Assembly: GCF_021190955.1 (NCBI RefSeq)
Contig: NZ_JAIOAO010000001.1
Location: 1,116,001 to 1,180,000 of the forward strand
From: Parachryseolinea silvisoli
Lineage (GTDB): Bacteria > Bacteroidota > Bacteroidia > Cytophagales > Cyclobacteriaceae
Reading direction: 5' to 3'
Length of the DNA stretch: 64,000 nt
Shown: positions 28,281-37,593 of the stretch, in pieces
Layout: each line of letters opens with the position of its first letter
Position numbering within the stretch: the stretch's first letter is position 1
Program-made: the position numbers and the translations under genes
The notes under the pieces: generated by a model
The model's input: the letters and a program-made list of their open reading frames with translations, nothing else
What the model was told of the DNA's origin: nothing
The model's database searches: none

Positions 28281-29681
28281 CTATTTTGTTTTTCCTGTAC
28301 CCACCGCTACAACTTCGATCCGGTGGCTCTTGGGTTTATTCACATCATAAATCATATCCACCAGCAATTTCATTTGGTTTACATACGATTGGCGTACCTC
28401 CGGGAAGCGAAGACTTTCATACGCACCAATCTTCCCGCCAACAACCCAATCCTTCTTCGCTTGTTTGCTGGCAAGATCGTAGGCAGCCTGGTCATCTTGA
28501 AACAGCATGCCGCGAGGCTGGAAGAAAATAAACTCCAGGCCATAGTAGTCGCGCAATTTGCTTTCAAATTCTTTACGCGCCTGATTCAGGTTTGCTACCT
28601 GCACCGCTTGCTTATACTGCGGCGTTTTTACGACCAGGGCAAGATTGATCCCTGTCGCAAGCTCTTCCTTCTTCCACGTCCCCATCACGTTACCGTCAAT
28701 CTTCAATTCATATTGTGCCGCCGCAAGCCCGGTTACACGTAACAGTTCCTGGTTAAAGTCCTGTATAAACGGAACTACCGCCAGCGCGTCCGATTGCTTT
28801 TGATCACTTCCCCACATACGAGAAGCCGAATCAACCGGAAAAGGCAACGCCTTCGCCAGGTAATCAAACGACACACCGTTCGTCACGGCAAGGCCACTAA
28901 CATCGGCACCCGCGCTTTTCTTAATAACCTTCTTCTTGGCATCCACCTCTACTTCCGCCAGGGGCGCACCCGCTAGCCCCTGCGCTTTCAGGAACAGGTA
29001 AGCCATCACCAGGTGCCCACCGTTACCTGGATGGATCCGGTCTTTACCAATGATCGTAAACTCCGGGTTGCTTTTCTGTCCTTCCAGGTTGATCTGCTGC
29101 ATGGGATAGAACAGATCAACAAAGGACCACTGATTGGCCGCGGCAGCTTCCTTTTGAAAAGCAATGATACGTTCCATCGCCTTGCTCTTACCCGGAAAAT
29201 AGTTGTCTTTGTTTTTCATCGTCTCGTCATACGGCGACGACGACATCATGATCTTTTGAGCCGGAAGCGCCTTCAGCTTCTCTACCAATGGCAGAAAGCT
29301 CTCGCGTGAAGCGGCAACTTTCTTGTCTGCCTCCTTCTCGGGCTCGGCACCATTATATTCAAAGTACCCCGAGTCATTCATACCAAATGTCAGCACGATG
29401 GCCGATGGATTTCGCTTCACCACGTCCTCATCAAAGCGCGCAGCAATGTCCTTTATAGTATTACCACCAATACCCACGTTCATCACCTCGATCCGCTCGC
29501 CTGGAAACCGCGTCATATAATACAACCATATATACGATTCATAATACCCGGCTTCGGTAATACTATTTCCCACAAATGCCACCTTACTACCGGCGGGGAA
29601 CTTTTGAAGGGACTGCGCGTCGGTTATCAGTACACTGCCCAGGAGGAGACCGGCGAGTAAAATATCTTTCAAATGCTGCAT
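28281..29681 (-). CDS. secreted SGNH/GDSL hydrolase (carbohydrate esterase candidate)
   Basis: 466 residues with a signal peptide of about 22 residues. The SGNH blocks are visible: block I FVGNSITEAGYY with nucleophile S40, block II MNVGIGGNTIKD (G72-G73-N74), block III FGMNDSG with N102 and block V DRIHPGNGGH with D214 and H217. The 230-residue C-terminal part has no clear domain match. SGNH enzymes remove acetyl or other ester groups, and this one probably deacylates the glycan before the mannosidases act. It starts 4 bp downstream of the GH38-like gene. Confidence 0.9.
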   Translation of the reverse strand: MQHLKDILLAGLLLGSVLITDAQSLQKFPAGSKVAFVGNSITEAGYYESYIWLYYMTRFPGERIEVMNVGIGGNTIKDIAARFDEDVVKRNPSAIVLTFGMNDSGYFEYNGAEPEKEADKKVAASRESFLPLVEKLKALPAQKIMMSSSPYDETMKNKDNYFPGKSKAMERIIAFQKEAAAANQWSFVDLFYPMQQINLEGQKSNPEFTIIGKDRIHPGNGGHLVMAYLFLKAQGLAGAPLAEVEVDAKKKVIKKSAGADVSGLAVTNGVSFDYLAKALPFPVDSASRMWGSDQKQSDALAVVPFIQDFNQELLRVTGLAAAQYELKIDGNVMGTWKKEELATGINLALVVKTPQYKQAVQVANLNQARKEFESKLRDYYGLEFIFFQPRGMLFQDDQAAYDLASKQAKKDWVVGGKIGAYESLRFPEVRQSYVNQMKLLVDMIYDVNKPKSHRIEVVAVGTGKTK

Positions 29682-29685
29682 ATAC

Positions 29686-32241
29686 TTACTTAGCTAATTT
29701 CATTTTAATAGTACAAATCCCAAACTGTGGCACCGACAGTGCCACGGTGCTTTTGCCACTCGTAACAATAACTGGCAGCACCTTCCGCACATCACCATCG
29801 AGTTCAACCTGACTGGCCTCCCGGATGACGGCATGAACAACAGCTGACCCCGACGCCTCTTTAGACGAAGCATTAAAGATTCTCAGAAGCACATCGTCAC
29901 CATCCATCTGTAGCGATGTCACCTCCCACCCTTTACTGAGTGTTAACCACGACTTACTCCAGGTTGCAGGCTTCTCATCCGACACCACGGCAATTAACGG
30001 TTCATTCCAACGTGCAGCCGTCTCACTAACTCCGGCAGCATCCCACTTCCGGGCATGCGGCACCAAAGCGTAATGAATCTGCGAAGGTCCTTCAATCTTA
30101 TAATTCATTCCCCACAACGCCGTGCCTGAATACTGCAACGTCAACGCCAGGGAATGATCCTCACCCGACACATAGCTGGTCGTGTGATCCGTCAGCAAGG
30201 TCATGCCGTAGTCTCCGGAAGCGTCCTCCGCATCCACCCAGCGAAGCACCACATTGTTTTTAATACTATCCCAACGATCAAAGTACGTATTCTCCAATCT
30301 GCTTTCAGTCACATCAAACGGCGCATCCTTATAGATCCTGGCTTTCCCAAGCGATGTCGGAAACAGCGCCAATAACTTATACCGATCATCGTAAAACGCC
30401 TTCTCCGGATTCTCTGCTTTATACCCCCGGGCTTGTGAATACTTACCAATCCCAGGATTCCCCTTCCAGTCGATCGTCAAGTCGAAATCTATTCTCGGAT
30501 CATGCTGATATACTGTCACCACTTGACGAAACGGATGCGCGCCAATCTGCCCAACAATTTGCACTCGCGTTTGCAAAGGCCCGTCTTCTAATATACTTAC
30601 CACGGCAGGTTTGTCTGCGCTCGACAGGAAAGCATTCTCCTCATAAAAAAAGCCACGCAGCTCGTTAAAGCTTCTATTATGTTTGGCGTCTACAAACTCT
30701 TTATTCTTTAAGGTCTTTGCCTTCAGGCTTTTTATAACACCACCGCGAGCAGGGTCCATAACAAGATGATAAAAATGAGTATCGACAACATACGTCTTAT
30801 CCTTGCCAACGGAAACATGCCCTTTAGACGCACCCGGCTTCTTTGCATTAATTCGATACGTGGCATAGCCAACGGCAGGAACACGCGCCAGGAACAATAA
30901 TTTTCCCTGCCCGTTCTCAATAGGCTGCGAATCTACCCAGTCGCCATGTTCATCCTGAATACCCCATGAGCGCACATCGACACCCGAAGCAAGTGGAACA
31001 GAAATAAGCTCATATCGATCGGAAGCCGTTGTATTGAACACCCGAATATACTGTCCCGCTCCACGTACTCCTTTCAATGCAGAGGTACCTACAATAGAGT
31101 CACTGGTCTGTACAGTAAATGCCGTCCAATCCCGCGTCATATCCGCCCATGTATGTCCAGGCTTCCCATTGTACGGAACAATCCAGCAATCATGATGCTG
31201 TGCCAACAGCAAGGTTCGCCAGGCACCATCAAGTGCTTTCTTCGGATACGACGTGCCACCCTCCAGCGCACGCAGCGTAGCGATTTTCTCTGCCATCACA
31301 ATCTTGTTCTCAGCAACCCGCACCTGTTGTGCCAGTCGCTGCAACACCTGCGAACCCCACACCAGGCACACCAGCATATCCTCTTGGCTCACGCGCCACG
31401 AGTCGTTGAGCGTAGAAGCCCCAACCATTGTAAAATAATTCCGCCAGGTAGTATACAGCGAAGGCTGATAGGTGGGCTTCGCCACTCCCAACCAGGGACC
31501 ACCACGCCAGCCCGCGTCTTGCAGGCACATGCCCACCGGCGAGGCAATATTGTTCCGAAGACACGCCTCAATATATTCTTGTGAATTCCCCCACGCCATC
31601 GTCTGCCAGGTCGAACCCGGCAGCAACTGCTCACATCGATAGCGCGGGACTGTCGGAATACCTGTACCATCCGGCCCAATCCAGCTCACAATGCCGGCGC
31701 CATGCGCCCGCGTATAGCCACCCCAGCAAGTATTGGGATTTTTTAACGAGGCATACCTAAACCCAAACGACTTCAGGATCTGCGGCAGGGCGCTCGTGAA
31801 ACATGGCTCCTCCGAGCTATAAGTACGAAAGTCAACAGACGGAAAATGTTCTTTCATCTTGTCAATGCCATAGGAGAACTGCCGGATCACACTCTCACCC
31901 GTAATATTGAACAAATAGGCCTGGCCATACGCTGGGTTCACAAATTCAACCCGCTCACGAATCGCCGGACCTTGCAACGCATCTTTAAATAGTGCGTACG
32001 CCGCGGGGTCATACACCTTTACCGAGTCCCATGTCTCTGGTTCAATCTCCAGGTTAACGCTCCATTCCGGATGCTTCTTCAGTTGCTCAACCATAAACCG
32101 CGTCTGCCACCGGGGGTAATGCCCATACACGCCCCCGTGATAGCCGTCAACAAAGTAGGCTGTCTGCGCACGACTCACCCCCACGCCAAATACCAGGCAA
32201 AGTCCGACGACAACCAACTGTTTTATACCACGTGTCATCAT
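29686..32241 (-). CDS. GH38-like secreted alpha-mannosidase homologue with altered active-site region
   Basis: About 851 residues from ATG 32241, which sits one base after the upstream gene. The longer frame to 32307 would overlap that gene. The signal peptide covers about 1-26. Residues 27-380 resemble the GH38 catalytic barrel (YFVDGYHGGVYGHYP near 29-43, EFVNPAYG at 99-106), and the C-terminal beta-sandwich region (about 420-851) is GH38-like, with MDPARGGVIKSLKAK. The usual nucleophile motif DxFGHS is not present, and the matching stretch reads SSEEPCFTS at 142-150. It may be a divergent mannosidase using another acid, or act on another sugar. Confidence 0.75.
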   Translation of the reverse strand: MMTRGIKQLVVVGLCLVFGVGVSRAQTAYFVDGYHGGVYGHYPRWQTRFMVEQLKKHPEWSVNLEIEPETWDSVKVYDPAAYALFKDALQGPAIRERVEFVNPAYGQAYLFNITGESVIRQFSYGIDKMKEHFPSVDFRTYSSEEPCFTSALPQILKSFGFRYASLKNPNTCWGGYTRAHGAGIVSWIGPDGTGIPTVPRYRCEQLLPGSTWQTMAWGNSQEYIEACLRNNIASPVGMCLQDAGWRGGPWLGVAKPTYQPSLYTTWRNYFTMVGASTLNDSWRVSQEDMLVCLVWGSQVLQRLAQQVRVAENKIVMAEKIATLRALEGGTSYPKKALDGAWRTLLLAQHHDCWIVPYNGKPGHTWADMTRDWTAFTVQTSDSIVGTSALKGVRGAGQYIRVFNTTASDRYELISVPLASGVDVRSWGIQDEHGDWVDSQPIENGQGKLLFLARVPAVGYATYRINAKKPGASKGHVSVGKDKTYVVDTHFYHLVMDPARGGVIKSLKAKTLKNKEFVDAKHNRSFNELRGFFYEENAFLSSADKPAVVSILEDGPLQTRVQIVGQIGAHPFRQVVTVYQHDPRIDFDLTIDWKGNPGIGKYSQARGYKAENPEKAFYDDRYKLLALFPTSLGKARIYKDAPFDVTESRLENTYFDRWDSIKNNVVLRWVDAEDASGDYGMTLLTDHTTSYVSGEDHSLALTLQYSGTALWGMNYKIEGPSQIHYALVPHARKWDAAGVSETAARWNEPLIAVVSDEKPATWSKSWLTLSKGWEVTSLQMDGDDVLLRIFNASSKEASGSAVVHAVIREASQVELDGDVRKVLPVIVTSGKSTVALSVPQFGICTIKMKLAK

Positions 32242-32242
32242 A

Positions 32243-33781
32243 TCACTTCTGTTCACGCCACGAATCTGTCCTAAAAGGTACCGCCGGCAGGCCGTTACCA
32301 TTCTCAAAATTCGTCACCGCATAGTTAGTAAAAGCATACCGCAGCGCCACAGGTCGCTTGACCTTGGAAGAGCTTACCTTCACCTGATCTCCAACAATAA
32401 CGGCTTCCGCCGGATAAAACTTACCATCTTCCCCCGCGAGCGAAAAGAACTTAGGCGAAGCGCCATCTTTTGTTTTTAATCCCCCGGCGATGGTCTCCGG
32501 TATATACGTCACAATTGCCGTTGTGTTCTCAAATTCTACCGTCTTCATCTGTGGACCTTGATATACCACCGACAATTGGTTATACGTTTGGTGCAACGCC
32601 GTAAGCGCAAGGCGTATGCCCACCGGTTTCTTATCCTTCGGATGCAAATCCTTTGCTTCACCCACATCCATCGTCAGCACCATACCCGTATTATTGAGTC
32701 TCAGAATGTTTGCTTGTGCCTCACGAAAGAAAGCGTAGTCCGTCAGGTCGGGATTCTCCCGGTCCCAGAAAAACGGCGCCACCTGTACAAAGTAAAATGG
32801 CAGCTCACCCTGCCCAAAATCAGACCGCCAGCGTTGAATGAGTGTATGCATCAAGTGCGTATAGCCATCACGCTCATTCCGGTTAGATTCTCCCTGGTAC
32901 CAGCAAAAGCCACGAATAGAAAGTTTTACAAACGGATGGATCATTGCATTATACAACAGAAACGGTCGCGTGACTTTCTCAAACGAAAACCCGCCGTCGA
33001 TGACCTCCCGGGATTTTTCGCTTTTCAAATAGGGCTGCAGATAAGCCGAGTCCAGCAACGGATCGGCCGCCAGCACCTCCCGCGGCACATACGCCTGTGC
33101 CGCCGACGCACCAATACCCGAGAAGATAACACCCACCGGCACGTCGAGTGTCGTATGTAACTGCCGCGCAAAGAAATACGCCACCGCACTAAACTTCTCC
33201 ACCGTCTGTGGTGTACATGCCACCCATTGCCCCTTCACGTTGTCCAGCGGTGTGTTGCTAAAGTTCAGTGCCGCATTAAAAAGACGAATGTTCTTATAGT
33301 CAGCCTGGGCTGCTTCCACCTTGCCATCCAATATATCGCCCACCGGCGACTGCATGTTAGACTGCCCACCACAAAACCACACTTCACCAATTAAAATGTG
33401 CTGAAGAGTTACGCGAGACACAGTACCACTGGAGATCTGCAGTGTATGCTCGCCGAAATCTCCCGGCCGTATCTTCGGCACCGGTATAATACCTATAAAA
33501 TCGCCATAGTCATCGGCTTGTACAACGACCGAGGTTTTTAACCAATCTGCTTCGATCTTAACAGGTTCAAATCGGCCGGCCTTACCCCAAACTGTAAAAG
33601 GTTTGTTTTGCTGGATCACCATGTTATCGGTTAGCACATCGGCAAACCGCAGCACGGGCTGCACGGCTTGCTGCGCGCGCACCGTCAGCGCACTCCCCAG
33701 CACGAAAAACCCAAACATCCAGCCCCTGCATGTCGCGAAGTGTCCCCGCGTGACATTATTAATAATCGATCTTACTTTCAC
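32243..33781 (-). CDS. sialate O-acetylesterase family protein (SGNH fold)
   Basis: 512 residues with a signal peptide (to about residue 36). SIAE/CE20-type features are IGEVWFCGGQSNMQ with S141 at the nucleophile position, GASAAQAYVPREVL, FCWYQGESNRNERDGY near 300, and EAKDLHP, which supplies the catalytic Asp-His pair. Such enzymes remove O-acetyl groups from sialic acids or plant and yeast glycans. Within a mannosidase locus it suggests an acetylated substrate. It lies 48 bp after the second GH92 gene and one base before the GH38-like gene. Confidence 0.9.
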   Translation of the reverse strand: MKVRSIINNVTRGHFATCRGWMFGFFVLGSALTVRAQQAVQPVLRFADVLTDNMVIQQNKPFTVWGKAGRFEPVKIEADWLKTSVVVQADDYGDFIGIIPVPKIRPGDFGEHTLQISSGTVSRVTLQHILIGEVWFCGGQSNMQSPVGDILDGKVEAAQADYKNIRLFNAALNFSNTPLDNVKGQWVACTPQTVEKFSAVAYFFARQLHTTLDVPVGVIFSGIGASAAQAYVPREVLAADPLLDSAYLQPYLKSEKSREVIDGGFSFEKVTRPFLLYNAMIHPFVKLSIRGFCWYQGESNRNERDGYTHLMHTLIQRWRSDFGQGELPFYFVQVAPFFWDRENPDLTDYAFFREAQANILRLNNTGMVLTMDVGEAKDLHPKDKKPVGIRLALTALHQTYNQLSVVYQGPQMKTVEFENTTAIVTYIPETIAGGLKTKDGASPKFFSLAGEDGKFYPAEAVIVGDQVKVSSSKVKRPVALRYAFTNYAVTNFENGNGLPAVPFRTDSWREQK

Positions 33782-33829
33782 GTTATACTATTAATCTACT
33801 GGCTTTAGAATTTCATCACCATCAACGGC

Positions 33830-36127
33830 TCACCTCTTCTCCGCTTTCGATATGGAAAAAGGCTTATCACCATCCTGCGTACCACGCTCCAGCGCCGGCT
33901 TATCGCTCATCTCAAATTGCAATACACCACCCTCCACGATCGTACTATAGGGAATCCAGTTATGCGTATACTCCTTTCCGTTCAGCAGCGCCGAACGAAT
34001 ATAAACACCGTCGTCGCTGTTGTTCCGGGCGTCGACCACAAACTTCTTTCCATTCTCCAGGGTAATAGTAGCCTTCTTGAACAACGGACTACCGATAACA
34101 TATTGATCGGTGCCCGGGCAAACACTGTAGATGCCCAATGCGCTCAGCACATACCAGGACGACATGCCGCCCTGGTCTTCATCGCCGGGAAATCCATTTT
34201 CCGTGGCATTGTACAGGCGTGTCATGATCTCACGTACCTGTTTCTGCGCTTTCCACGGCTGCCTGGCGTAGTTATACAAATAAGGTGCGTGCTGAACGGG
34301 TTGATTGCCATGAGCATATTGTCCCATTTCCGCCAGCACCATCTCCTTCATCTCGTGAATGGTCTGACCATAAGTGCCTACTTTGAACCTGGAGTGCATA
34401 GTAAACAATGAATCCAACTTCGCGGCGAAGGGCTTCTCTCCTCCCATTATATCGATAAGGCCTTGCACATCCTGGAAGACAGACCAGGTGTAGTGCCATG
34501 CGTTTCCTTCCGTAAAAGGCCCGCCCCACTCGATCGGGTCAAAGTCAGGCAGCCATGTGCCATCGTTCTTTTTCCCACGCATGAAGCCGGTAGAAGGGTC
34601 GAATACGAACCGATAGTTCATCATCTGTCTTTCAAAGACCTTCTGATAAAAAGTATTTCCTGTAGTCTTTGCCAGTTGATAAGCGCAGAAATCGTCGTAT
34701 GCATACTCCAGCGTTTTGGCAGTAGACTCGTGATAGTCCGGATACGGAACAAATCCAAGATCGAAATAAGGTTTGAAACCCTCTCTTCCATTGGCCCCGC
34801 CCCAGGGACCCTTGTTGGTAACTTCATGAAGATAGGCAGACAGCGCTTTGGCGGGGTCGAACGTGCGAATGCCCTTCGCCCAGGCGTCTGCCAGCAGCGA
34901 GATAGAATGGTTGCCCACCATGCCACCGGTCTCACCCGGATTAGACCACGATGGAAGCCACCCGCATTCCTGTTGCGCGCTTAAAAGAGCTTGCATATAC
35001 CTGCCTTGCTGGGCAGGATGCAAAATATTACTCAGCGGAAACTGCGAGCGGAACGTATCCCAGAATCCATTGTCGGTATACATATAGCCGTCGTGCACCT
35101 TCCCATCATACGGACTGAAGTAATACGGCTTACCATCCGCTTTTAATTCAAAGAACTGGCGCGAGAACAGATTGGCCCGGAACAGACATGAATAAAAGGT
35201 CTCTTTGTTTTTCTCATTGTCTCCTTCTACCAGCACCCGGTTAAGAAGCATGTTCCAGCGCTTGAACGCTGCGTCTTTTGTCTGTTCGAATTTCTTGTGA
35301 GGCCCCAGCTCCTGCTGAAGTGTAAGCGCCGCCTGTTCCGGACTGATGTACGATGAAGCTACGCGCACCTGTACCACCGCACCGGGTTTAAACTGCAGGT
35401 ACGCTCCTTTACCCAGGCCTTCGTCCGACGTGCTTCCGCTATTGATCTTGCCATCCTTGTTCTCCCACGTGCCGTGGGCCTGAAAAGGCTGATCGAAGAT
35501 CATGACAAAGTAGTTCCTGAAATTCTGCGGCACAAAACGGCCGTTGTCTACCCAGCCAATGATCTTCCGTTCTCCGGGAATTATTTTAACATGGCTGTTC
35601 TTCACATAACCATCCAGGATCAGGAAAGCATCACCCTTCGGAAAGCTAAACCGGAAGTGCGCACCGCGCTCGGTGGGCGACATCTCCGTGCGAATGCCGT
35701 TATCAAATTTTACACTGTAGTAATGAGGCTTGGCCGTTTCATTCGCGTGAGAAAAAACCAGTGCGCGTTCTTCTTCCTTAACCACCAGCTTGCCTGTGCC
35801 GGGCATAAGGGAAAATACCGCGTAGTCGTTCATCCACGGGCTGCATTGATGGACCTGCTGAAATCCACGGATCGTTTTTGCTGTGTATTGATATTTCCAC
35901 CCATCACCGTTCTTGCCGGTCTGGGCAGACCAGAAGTGCATTCCAAAAGGAAGACCTGTCGTCGGGTAAGTATTCCCATACGACAGGTCCCACGTTGAGT
36001 TCGTTCCTTGAAGTGTATTGACATATTTCACCAGGTCAACTTCCTGCCCCGCTACACGCACACACAGTCCAACAAAGACCAGGGCAAAACCCGCACGGCG
36101 AAACAGATCACAGTTTACACGCATCAC
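33830..36127 (-). CDS. GH92 alpha-mannosidase, secreted
   Basis: 765 residues with a signal peptide ending around residue 28 (VRVAGQ); no lipobox cysteine at the right place. GH92 signatures are YGNTYPTTGLPFGMHFW, NGFWDTFRSQFPLSNILHP, PSWSNPGETGGMVGNHSISLLADAW and GDEDQGGMSSWYVLSALG. Compared with the other two GH92 enzymes in this window the last motif is GDED instead of GNED, and the N-terminal substrate-binding region is different, so it likely cuts another mannose linkage. It sits 12 bp after the DUF5018/DUF5005-like gene in the locus. Confidence 0.95.
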   Translation of the reverse strand: MMRVNCDLFRRAGFALVFVGLCVRVAGQEVDLVKYVNTLQGTNSTWDLSYGNTYPTTGLPFGMHFWSAQTGKNGDGWKYQYTAKTIRGFQQVHQCSPWMNDYAVFSLMPGTGKLVVKEEERALVFSHANETAKPHYYSVKFDNGIRTEMSPTERGAHFRFSFPKGDAFLILDGYVKNSHVKIIPGERKIIGWVDNGRFVPQNFRNYFVMIFDQPFQAHGTWENKDGKINSGSTSDEGLGKGAYLQFKPGAVVQVRVASSYISPEQAALTLQQELGPHKKFEQTKDAAFKRWNMLLNRVLVEGDNEKNKETFYSCLFRANLFSRQFFELKADGKPYYFSPYDGKVHDGYMYTDNGFWDTFRSQFPLSNILHPAQQGRYMQALLSAQQECGWLPSWSNPGETGGMVGNHSISLLADAWAKGIRTFDPAKALSAYLHEVTNKGPWGGANGREGFKPYFDLGFVPYPDYHESTAKTLEYAYDDFCAYQLAKTTGNTFYQKVFERQMMNYRFVFDPSTGFMRGKKNDGTWLPDFDPIEWGGPFTEGNAWHYTWSVFQDVQGLIDIMGGEKPFAAKLDSLFTMHSRFKVGTYGQTIHEMKEMVLAEMGQYAHGNQPVQHAPYLYNYARQPWKAQKQVREIMTRLYNATENGFPGDEDQGGMSSWYVLSALGIYSVCPGTDQYVIGSPLFKKATITLENGKKFVVDARNNSDDGVYIRSALLNGKEYTHNWIPYSTIVEGGVLQFEMSDKPALERGTQDGDKPFSISKAEKR

Positions 36128-36139
36128 TCAAAAAATCTT

Positions 36140-37576
36140 TTAATTACTTTCCCAGTTATACACTCTTACAAAATAGGGCCTGTAGTTGTCGGCGCTTCCC
36201 GGCGTATTGAAGTTATCGCCAAAATCAACCGGATTGATGTTGTAGGATATGACCAGCTCACCCTCCTTAGACAACGCATGGTGAACCACCGCATTGTACG
36301 TTATAAACTTCGGATCCGCATCTTGCGTATACTTATCAGGAATCGTATACAATTTACGCTTGTTCGTGAACGGGCCGGTAGGACTTGTGCTTTCATAGAT
36401 AAGAATCTCCAATCCGAAACAGGTTCCCTGCGTCACGAAATAATACTTGTCACCTTTTTTGAACACATTCGCCTGTGTGGCAGTGCCATCGAGGACGGCG
36501 ATGTACTTACTGTGATCAACCGGCGCGGGCGATACCCAGCCATCGGTGGTATAATACTCCCAGGTGCCACGCAGGTCCTGGCCCGGAACACGAGCCACGT
36601 AGATCTTAGCGGCACAAATGCCGTAGTTCTCCTGCGTATACATGTAGGTATATCCATCGTCCGCTTTGAAGATGCTACCATCCCAGGCCAGCGCACCCAC
36701 ATATTTATCCTGGATCAGCTCCTTGAAGTTCATTTCCGTATCGAAGATGGCTATATCCGTGGAGACGTGAACGCCGGCAAATTCCGCGGGTTGGATCTGC
36801 CCCATGAGCATCTGTACTTCGTTATTGATTACCTGAGAAGGACCACCCCAGTACCATTTATCGTCATCGTTGGCATTGGCCCCCGGGTATCGTACCCATG
36901 TGTCGGTGTTCTCGTTCGTTCCGGGGTTGAGCTGAACGTAGCTGTACAGCGACTTATTTTTCTGAATGAATCCTGCGTTACGCGCAAAGGTATTATTGGT
37001 ACGTGAACGGCTATTGTCAATTAGACCGAAGAAACTATCCTGAAAAGACCATAACAATGATCCATCGGGAAGCTCCGTGGTGACACATCCGTCTCCGCCG
37101 TTCCATCCGGAAGAGCGCGTGAGGTATTTATTATAGCTCAGGTCATGATATACCGTAAACTCCGATTCCCAGCCACCTGTATTCGGAATGAGCTCCAGCA
37201 GGATCGCTTCCGGATCACCGGTAAGCCCCACTTCAACAGTCCATTCGCTTTTGTTACCCGACTCAGAAGTTACAACATAACTGACTTTGTTATTGGCTTT
37301 GAAGTTCACCGTAGCACCCGACGCCGGAACGACCGTAGCATTAGAAGAAATACCAACCGTGGGAACCACGTGTTCCAGGTCAGTATTAAATGGCAAGGTG
37401 ATGGTCACCGTTCGCTTCGTTTTATCGATCACAGCACTGCCGACCTGCCCGGGAACGCTGTAGGAAACGATGTTACTATAGGGAAACACGACCGTCTCGG
37501 CGTCGTCATTCTTGCATCCCAGGATGACGGCTGCAAGAACAACCAGGAAGAATATAGAGTTATGACTTCTTTTCAT
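36140..37576 (-). CDS. surface lipoprotein with DUF5018-like and DUF5005-like domains
   Basis: 478 residues. A lipobox VILGC gives a lipoprotein. Residues about 30-125 form an Ig-like DUF5018-type domain (TVNFKANNKVSYVVTSESG). The rest (about 130-478) looks like a five-bladed beta-propeller of the DUF5005/DUF4185 kind, with GDGCVTTELPDGSLLWSFQDSFFG, DGYTYMYTQENYG and FITYNAVVHHALSKEGELVISYN. These propellers resemble GH43/GH117 enzymes in shape, but no function is established. It sits directly after a SusC gene, the position where glycan-binding SusE/F-like lipoproteins occur, so a surface glycan-binding or hydrolytic role is inferred. Confidence 0.75.
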   Translation of the reverse strand: MKRSHNSIFFLVVLAAVILGCKNDDAETVVFPYSNIVSYSVPGQVGSAVIDKTKRTVTITLPFNTDLEHVVPTVGISSNATVVPASGATVNFKANNKVSYVVTSESGNKSEWTVEVGLTGDPEAILLELIPNTGGWESEFTVYHDLSYNKYLTRSSGWNGGDGCVTTELPDGSLLWSFQDSFFGLIDNSRSRTNNTFARNAGFIQKNKSLYSYVQLNPGTNENTDTWVRYPGANANDDDKWYWGGPSQVINNEVQMLMGQIQPAEFAGVHVSTDIAIFDTEMNFKELIQDKYVGALAWDGSIFKADDGYTYMYTQENYGICAAKIYVARVPGQDLRGTWEYYTTDGWVSPAPVDHSKYIAVLDGTATQANVFKKGDKYYFVTQGTCFGLEILIYESTSPTGPFTNKRKLYTIPDKYTQDADPKFITYNAVVHHALSKEGELVISYNINPVDFGDNFNTPGSADNYRPYFVRVYNWESN

Positions 37577-37593
37577 GTGGATTTTTGTTTTTA

